In this document: positions 6,308-9,749 of the stretch, piece after piece
Position numbering within the stretch: position 1 is the stretch's first letter
How the letters are laid out: the number at the start of each line of letters is the position of its first letter
NCBI GenBank assembly: GCA_030040455.1
Contig: JASHTR010000019.1
Location: 1-9,749, forward strand
Source of the DNA: Terriglobia bacterium
GTDB lineage: Bacteria > Acidobacteriota > Terriglobia > UBA7540
DNA length: 9,749 nt
Direction: 5' to 3'
Program-made: the position numbers and the translations under genes
Notes under the pieces: model-generated
Database searches by the model: none
Seen by the model: only the letters and a program-made list of their open reading frames with translations
Told to the model about the DNA's origin: nothing

Positions 6308-6544
6308 TCACGGCGCAATCGTTTCCAGGCTTTTCGTCACTTTTGCCTTTTCCAGCTCAATTCTGGCTTTCTCGATATCGAGCTCTTTCATCTTTCGCTC
6401 GTGCTCCATTTCGCGCGTTCGAAGCTCTTGATGCGCCTGAAGCTCGTGCTCGCGCATTTTTCTGATGGAGCCAATCGCCACGATGGCCACCACCATCGCG
6501 AATCCTCCCAAGGGAATCAATAAACCCGGCTCAAAATGCCACAT
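6308..6544 (-). CDS. Small membrane-anchored coiled-coil protein (PspB-like architecture)
   Basis: The 78-aa product has one hydrophobic segment at about 8-26 (LLIPLGGFAMVVAIVAIGS) followed by a long charged helix at about 28-72 with heptad-like spacing (RTREMEHERKMKELDIEKA), so a short anchored coiled coil facing the cytoplasm is likely. This architecture resembles phage-shock PspB, which binds PspC and PspA-type partners at the membrane, but I see no diagnostic PspB motif and make no orthology claim. The start is decided by a strong AGGAGGT (6557-6551), 6 nt upstream of the ATG. It lies 47 nt after the zinc-finger gene and before the LiaI-like gene, so it is likely cotranscribed. In an envelope-stress locus it could be an adaptor between the membrane proteins; that role is inferred. 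Confidence 0.72.
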   Translation of the reverse strand: MWHFEPGLLIPLGGFAMVVAIVAIGSIRKMREHELQAHQELRTREMEHERKMKELDIEKARIELEKAKVTKSLETIAP

Positions 6545-6591
6545 CCAGTTACCTCCTGAAAAGTCGATTTTCCTTTATTGCCATGTCTTTA

Positions 6592-7239
6592 TCACAATCC
6601 TTTTGGCCCCGAATCCGGCTCATTGACCTTGGAGCGTTGCGCTTCCGACACCGGCCTTCCCATCCTTCGCCGGATCAGCAGCACTCCAATCACGATCAGT
6701 AAGACCGGCCAGAACCTCCCGACATCCCTGAAAATATGGATTCCGAAGTTGTCCAGGAGAAACAGCACTCCGAGAGCGATTAATACAATGGCGCTGACGG
6801 GAGCATCCATTCGGAAGGAGCCAACGCCCGGCCACTCTTCCACCGGCTGCCCCATTTGCTTCCGCCGGGCGATTTGATATGAGTCGATCACCATATAGCA
6901 ATAGAAAGCTACGGCACCCAATCCGAAAATAGTGCCGAAGGCTCCGCCCGCCCGGTCACTCAACGCGCAAAGCGAGCCGAAAATCAGCACCTGGACAATA
7001 GCCTTGAGCACCTGGCCGTTGTAAACGGCCCCCACCCCCGGAATGAACCCCAGAAAGAGGGCCAGCCCCGGGTTGGTTCCCAGGTCCAGGCCGGGAGTAG
7101 AGCCTCGAAGCCGGGCGGCCAGGCAAGACTCGCAATAGGTGGTTCCTCGCACGTCGCGTCTGCACTGCGCGCAAAGCGCGCGCCCGCATTGTCCGCAATA
7201 AATCGCCGCTTCAGCCTCCGGATGATAGGCGCACTTCAT
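6592..7239 (-). CDS. B-box-type zinc-finger membrane protein with TM2-like helices and LiaI-type C-terminal module
   Basis: The N-terminus of this 215-aa protein holds a cysteine-rich zinc-binding domain: C3-x2-H6 with C15-x2-C18, and C23-x2-C26 with C36-x2-C39, the spacing of B-box-like zinc fingers seen in bacterial membrane proteins. Residues about 55-125 contain three hydrophobic segments, including GLALFLGFIPGVGAVYNGQ, which resembles the TM2/glycine-rich hairpin family. Residues about 147-190 repeat the two-helix module (VLIALGVLFLLDNFG, PVLLIVIGVLLI) found in two downstream genes. The ATG overlaps the anti-sigma stop (ATGA, 7236-7239), so translation is probably coupled. The zinc domain should face the cytoplasm, where it could bind a protein partner. 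The domain picture is well supported; the function is unknown, and a role in envelope-stress signalling is inferred from the operon. Confidence 0.82.
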   Translation of the reverse strand: MKCAYHPEAEAAIYCGQCGRALCAQCRRDVRGTTYCESCLAARLRGSTPGLDLGTNPGLALFLGFIPGVGAVYNGQVLKAIVQVLIFGSLCALSDRAGGAFGTIFGLGAVAFYCYMVIDSYQIARRKQMGQPVEEWPGVGSFRMDAPVSAIVLIALGVLFLLDNFGIHIFRDVGRFWPVLLIVIGVLLIRRRMGRPVSEAQRSKVNEPDSGPKGL

Positions 7240-7889
7240 GGTGTTGAACTCCTCATATCGCTATTCCCGCTCTGCGAAGAGTTCACCTGGGGAGTAATGT
7301 CCAAGGTGAGCTCACGAGGGGGGACAAGCCCGCGGTTGGTGGCTCCCCCGTCAGGAGATTGAGATTTCTTTTCTGGCTGAGCGCCGGGCTGTTGCCCGGC
7401 GTCCTGGAGCATTGATTGCACTTCGTAGACAAACCGCAGGTCAAAATAGAATTTCTCCGCGCGTGCAGCAAGCAAATGCCCCTGGCTGTCCACGTGATAG
7501 ACCCATGTGCCGGGATTGAGGTCGCGCAGTTTCACCTGCCGCAAGTCCACCCGGGACGTATAAAGGAGAAAGGAAAGCGAAAAAACCGCCATGGCAACGC
7601 TATAAGCAAGCTGCGGCCGTAATAAATAGCGAGGAAGCGCTCGAAGGCGCGCTGCCAGCGAGGGCTGGCGCTCACCGGTCGTCGCGCGCAGAATGCGCCC
7701 CATCAACCACGGCGCCGGCTCTATCTCCCTGGCGTCCCGGCACACGGCGAGGCCAAAGCGCACGTCTTCCACCATGCTCCGGCATTCAGGGCAGGAAGCA
7801 AGGTGAGCCTTACCATCAAGTGCAACCTCCGGCGCAAGGAGGCCGTCCAGGTAATCCGAGAGCAGGTTAGCGAACTCGATATGGGTCAT
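7236..7889 (-). CDS. Membrane anti-sigma factor with zf-HC2 zinc-binding domain
   Basis: The 217-aa protein opens with the anti-sigma zinc domain: LLSDYLDGLL, then H29-x3-C33-x2-C36 (HLASCPEC), the classical ZAS/zf-HC2 motif that binds and masks an ECF sigma factor. A single membrane helix spans about 94-111 (LAYSVAMAVFSLSFLLYT). The roughly 105 residues that follow would be periplasmic and could be the sensing part; the last 50 or so are Gln/Pro/Ser-rich and probably disordered. The start lies 5 nt after the final stop of the sigma-factor frame, and its ribosome site (GGAG) lies within the last sigma codons, so its translation is probably coupled to full reading of the sigma gene. The premature TAG upstream could therefore lower its synthesis. 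The family call is firm; the signal sensed is unknown. Confidence 0.9.
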   Translation of the reverse strand: MTHIEFANLLSDYLDGLLAPEVALDGKAHLASCPECRSMVEDVRFGLAVCRDAREIEPAPWLMGRILRATTGERQPSLAARLRALPRYLLRPQLAYSVAMAVFSLSFLLYTSRVDLRQVKLRDLNPGTWVYHVDSQGHLLAARAEKFYFDLRFVYEVQSMLQDAGQQPGAQPEKKSQSPDGGATNRGLVPPRELTLDITPQVNSSQSGNSDMRSSTP

Positions 7890-7894
7890 GGCGG

Positions 7895-8026
7895 CTACTC
7901 CAGCCTCTCATCCTTCAACATACGTTTCAGGACTCGGGCAAGTTCCATCCTTCCGCGGTTTAGCCTGGATTTAACGGTTCCCTCGGGAGCGCCAAGAATC
8001 TTGGCAATTTCGGCGTAGTCAAAATC
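7895..8026 (-). pseudogene. Orphaned region-4 end of the ECF sigma factor, downstream of an in-frame TAG
   Basis: After the TAG at 8027-8029 the same frame stays open for 43 codons ([20 protein letters not shown], then [18 protein letters not shown]) and ends with TAG at 7895-7897. This is a complete sigma region 4.2 helix-turn-helix, which reads the -35 element. It has no start or ribosome site of its own, so it is only made if the TAG is read through or is not really present. Preservation without further stops or frameshifts points to a very recent mutation, a sequencing error or functional readthrough. Confidence 0.75.
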
Positions 8027-8470
8027 CTAAAGATCACGAAGAACAACCACCTCTCGCATGTCGGGCGAGAGGCGGTTGAGAGCGGCTTGCAAGACCTCTC
8101 GCTTCTCCCGTCCTTCCACCTCCACTGCGGGTTCCGAGGAAGGTCCGGCCCTCGGATTGATGCCTGCTTCCTCGTCATCGAGGGAAGCGGTGGCACGGTC
8201 CCGACGCGTTCGCCGGTAGTGATCCACCAGGTGATTGCGCGCCACGCGGCTCAGCCACGTTGGAAACTGGCTTTGGGCCGGGTCAAAGGAGCGCAGGCTC
8301 TCGAAGACTTTAATAAAGATCTCCTGCGTCAGGTCCTCGGCGTCCGTCGTGTTTCCGGTGAACCGGTAGCACAGATTGTAAATTTTTCGAGTATGGATTT
8401 TGAGCAACGATTCCCAGGCGGCGTCCTCGCCTTTAAGGCAGCGTCGGACTAAATCCTGATCTTGAAGCAC
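8027..8470 (-). CDS. ECF RNA polymerase sigma factor (sigma-70 family), truncated before region 4 by an in-frame TAG
   Basis: As written, the product is 147 aa. Residues about 22-90 are sigma region 2 (YNLCYRFTGNTTDAEDLTQE, then FPTWLSRVARNHLVDHYRR), which binds the -10 element and core polymerase. Residues about 124-147 begin region 4 (LNRLSPDMREVVVLRDL) and stop exactly where ECF factors usually continue with Q-[DG]-[FL]. Read without the TAG the protein would be 191 aa, the normal ECF length. A CAG-to-TAG transition is the simplest explanation. The start is GTG (8470), directly abutting the TAA of the acetyltransferase gene with no clear ribosome site, so translation probably depends on the upstream gene. 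It is partnered by the anti-sigma factor immediately downstream. The family is certain; whether the gene is functional is not. Confidence 0.87.
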   Translation of the reverse strand: MLQDQDLVRRCLKGEDAAWESLLKIHTRKIYNLCYRFTGNTTDAEDLTQEIFIKVFESLRSFDPAQSQFPTWLSRVARNHLVDHYRRTRRDRATASLDDEEAGINPRAGPSSEPAVEVEGREKREVLQAALNRLSPDMREVVVLRDL

Positions 8471-8992
8471 TTATTTCAGGTTTTCTGGAATCAAATATTC
8501 CGCCAGCACCAGGTCGTGCCATTCGTCGGCCAGCTTGGCGTGCTTCTTGTGGACGCCCACCTCCCGCCAGCCGGTTACCTCACAAAGCTTCCGACCTGGC
8601 TGGTTCGCTTCCATGATGCGCCCCACCAGCTTGTAGTACCCCTTTTCGCGGGCTATCTTCTGCATACTTCTCATCAGCTCTTGTCCCAGGCCGTGTCCGC
8701 GAAGGCTGCGATCGATATAGATCGAGAGCTCGGCGATGCCACTGTAGCAGGCACGCGGGCTGTAAGGTGAAAGCGAGGCCCAGCCCATGAGCGTGTGCTT
8801 CACCTCAGCAACCAACACGGGATACTTTTCCGGCCTTGAAACAAGCCACAGATAGCGCTCTTCGGGCGAGACGTAGGAATTTTCGAACGTTGCGATGCGG
8901 TCCTGCACGCCTTGGTTGTAAATGCGGGCAATCTCCTTCGCGTCATCCGCGCGCGCAGCGCGAATTTGCAAAGGCTCGGTCCATTCTGCCAT
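8471..8992 (-). CDS. GNAT family N-acetyltransferase, ArsN1/phosphinothricin acetyltransferase-like
   Basis: This 173-aa single-domain acetyltransferase has the full GNAT layout: the N-terminal strand and helix (IRAARADDAKEIARIYNQGV), ATFENSYVSPEE typical of the phosphinothricin/arsinothricin branch, beta-4 with ELSIYID, and the acetyl-CoA pyrophosphate loop R-G-H-G-L-G (SLRGHGLGQEL). NQPGRKLCEVTGWREVG near the C-terminus is the usual beta-5/helix region. The enzyme would transfer acetyl from acetyl-CoA to an amine of a small molecule, possibly an amino-acid-like toxin, in the cytoplasm; the substrate cannot be read from sequence. The ATG is preceded by AAGGAAGG. It is the first gene of the minus-strand run, and its TAA directly abuts the sigma-factor GTG. 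The name ArsN is not assigned because identity cannot be measured here. Confidence 0.82.
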   Translation of the reverse strand: MAEWTEPLQIRAARADDAKEIARIYNQGVQDRIATFENSYVSPEERYLWLVSRPEKYPVLVAEVKHTLMGWASLSPYSPRACYSGIAELSIYIDRSLRGHGLGQELMRSMQKIAREKGYYKLVGRIMEANQPGRKLCEVTGWREVGVHKKHAKLADEWHDLVLAEYLIPENLK

Positions 8993-9089
8993 TCTCAGCC
9001 TTCCTTCAATCGGGGATGAAGACGCAATTCTATAGCACTGTGGTGCAGCCAGGGTGTTTCTGTCAAGAGCGACCTACGATGCCTCAGAA

Positions 9090-9132
9090 GGAAGTAAAAC
9101 TCCACGTTCTTTGTTTTCATATTTTTACTTCC
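9090..9132. repeat. Perfect 10-bp inverted repeat upstream of the operon
   Basis: GGAAGTAAAA (9090-9099) and TTTTACTTCC (9123-9132) are perfect complements with 23 nt between them. They lie about 100 nt upstream of the acetyltransferase start, near a minus-strand TTGACA (9066-9061) that lacks a correctly spaced -10. A regulator site or a small mobile-element remnant is possible; neither is proved. Confidence 0.45.
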
Positions 9133-9144
9133 CTGCGGACTGAT

Positions 9145-9159
9145 CCTGCCTACGGCAGG
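9145..9159. repeat. Perfect 6-bp hairpin with 3-nt loop
   Basis: CCTGCC and GGCAGG flank TAC. This is a tight GC-rich hairpin with no T-run on either side. It is one more palindrome in the repeat-filled spacer 8993-9515. Confidence 0.4.
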
Positions 9160-9191
9160 TGAAACACTCAGAAACTGTGAAAAAGTTAACG

Positions 9192-9286
9192 GCCTCTCGC
9201 AAAGGCGCTAAGTCACCAAGAAACGCAAAATGGGACTCGTTGGGTTTCTTTGCGTACCTTTGCGGCTTTGCGCCTCTGCGAGAGGC
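9192..9286. repeat. Large imperfect palindrome with CTTTGCG-type units (MITE-like), also a possible terminator
   Basis: GCCTCTCGC (9192-9200) pairs with GCGAGAGGC (9278-9286), and ACGCAAA (9223-9229) with TTTGCGT (9249-9255). The intervening arms are partly complementary and the centre is about 19 nt. The right arm is made of variants of CTTTGCG, a unit I recognise from dispersed intergenic repeats in many bacteria. Six Ts (9287-9292) follow on the plus strand, so it could also terminate plus-strand transcription, although no plus-strand gene ends nearby. Short frames through it are not genes. Confidence 0.65.
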
Positions 9287-9415
9287 TTTTTTCTTATCCT
9301 CTAATTTTTCCACACGTTCTCAGTTTCGGGTGCAAGCAACAATAGTTTTGGACTCTCAAACTGGCGTCGGGGATTCTCGGACTTGACCTGCGCCCTTGCC
9401 ATTGCCTTGCTGGCC

Positions 9416-9443
9416 GCTGAGAGCCGATTGCCGAAAGCTGAAG
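9416..9443. repeat. GCTGANN heptamer repeat, copy C (four units)
   Basis: Four units in strict register, GCTGAGA (9416), GCCGATT (9423), GCCGAAA (9430) and GCTGAAG (9437), match the heptamers of the arrays near 4447 and 6265. No facing inverted half is evident, so this copy looks partial. It lies just upstream of the acnA promoter. Confidence 0.6.
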
Positions 9444-9452
9444 CCGGGTGCG

Positions 9453-9481
9453 TTCTCAATCAGCGCGCGTCGTGTTATATT
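9453..9481 (+). promoter_or_regulatory. Sigma-70 type promoter of acnA
   Basis: TTCTCA (9453-9458) and TATATT (9476-9481) are separated by 17 nt. Transcription would start near 9488, giving a leader of about 28 nt to the ATG at 9516. The call rests on hexamer match and spacing only. Confidence 0.45.
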
Positions 9482-9515
9482 CAAATGTTTCATGTGAAGC
9501 GTTGAGGACAACCTG

Positions 9516-9749
9516 ATGAGCTCTACAAAATTAAGCGATCCGTTCGGCGCGCGTGGGACGCTTGAAACCGCAGGAGGCAAGAGGATTGTTTATCGTCTTG
9601 ACTGCTTGGAAAAAAAGGGGGTTGCCAGGCTTTCCCGGCTTCCTTATTCCATTCGCATTCTGCTCGAAAATCTGCTGCGCCATTGTGGCGGCGGCCAGGT
9701 GAGCGAGGAAGACGTGGCGGCGCTCGCCGCCTGGAATCCGAAAATTCCT
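9516..9749 (+). CDS. acnA: Aconitate hydratase A, N-terminal fragment (3' end off window)
   Basis: The first 78 codons are in the window. The sequence SDPFGARGTLETAGGKRIVY and the following RLSRLPYSIRILLENLLRH are characteristic of the N-terminus of AcnA/IRP1-type aconitases, which isomerise citrate to isocitrate in the TCA cycle using a 4Fe-4S cluster. The catalytic and cluster-binding parts lie beyond the right edge. The start is supported by GAGGA (9504-9508), 7 nt upstream of the ATG, and by the match of the first residues to the family. It is divergent from the minus-strand operon, with a repeat-filled spacer of 523 nt between them, so it is an independent transcription unit. The family call is strong despite the short fragment. 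Confidence 0.88.
   Translation, partial: MSSTKLSDPFGARGTLETAGGKRIVYRLDCLEKKGVARLSRLPYSIRILLENLLRHCGGGQVSEEDVAALAAWNPKIP

Noticed and set aside
7895..8029. Organism-wide reassignment of TAG to an amino acid
   Set aside because: TAG is used as an ordinary terminator at 5971-5973 and as the final stop of the sigma frame, and no other gene here has an internal TAG.
9028..9066. Housekeeping promoter for the minus-strand operon
   Set aside because: TTGACA (9066-9061) is perfect but the nearest -10-like box (TATAGA, 9034-9029) is 26 nt away, too far for a normal sigma-70 promoter.
9125..9386. Short frames with RRGAKPQR and FAPLREA on either strand
   Set aside because: They are read through the CTTTGCG-type palindrome, and such peptides are typical artefacts of this repeat.

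Overview
The window looks like a chromosomal segment of a GC-rich, diderm soil-type bacterium, most likely Acidobacteriota. That placement rests on gene content: a secreted FecR-like protein with a tryptophan/tyrosine-rich DUF6600-type domain, an ECF sigma factor/anti-sigma pair driving LiaI/LiaF/DUF4097-type envelope proteins, and many small dispersed repeats between genes. It is an inference from protein style, not from a marker gene. No rRNA, tRNA, CRISPR array, transposase or phage gene is visible.

Layout, left to right. Bases 1-860 (minus strand) hold the N-terminal 286 codons of a RecB/Cas4-type PD-(D/E)XK nuclease with a probable Fe-S cluster; it runs off the left edge. The divergent spacer 861-1290 carries a minus-strand promoter overlapped by a perfect 7-bp palindrome and a near-consensus sigma-54 promoter that faces the FecR-DUF6600 gene (1291-3438, plus). 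Bases 3439-3878 are non-coding and rich in palindromes and short repeats. They are followed by a small secreted Ala/Gly-rich protein (3879-4274, plus).

From 8992 down to 4414 all genes are on the minus strand: a GNAT acetyltransferase, an ECF sigma factor, its zf-HC2 anti-sigma factor, a zinc-finger/TM2-type membrane protein, a small membrane coiled-coil protein, a 68-aa LiaI-like two-helix protein and a LiaF/DUF4097-type protein. Tight spacing (a TAA-GTG junction, an ATGA overlap, gaps of 36-47 nt) suggests an operon. The likely logic is an envelope-stress switch: the membrane anti-sigma factor holds the sigma factor, and the downstream membrane proteins are the output or part of the sensor. 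Three of these proteins carry the same two-helix membrane module in different contexts.

The sigma factor is interrupted by an in-frame TAG at 8027-8029, exactly at the start of region 4. The frame stays open and well conserved for 43 more codons after it. This is the most striking anomaly of the window.

Bases 8993-9515 are non-coding and hold several inverted repeats, a large CTTTGCG-type repeat hairpin and a heptamer array. At 9516 the N-terminal 78 codons of aconitase (acnA) begin on the plus strand and run off the right edge. A GCTGANN heptamer repeat family occurs three times (about 4406, 6213 and 9416); one copy forms the 3' end of the DUF4097 gene.
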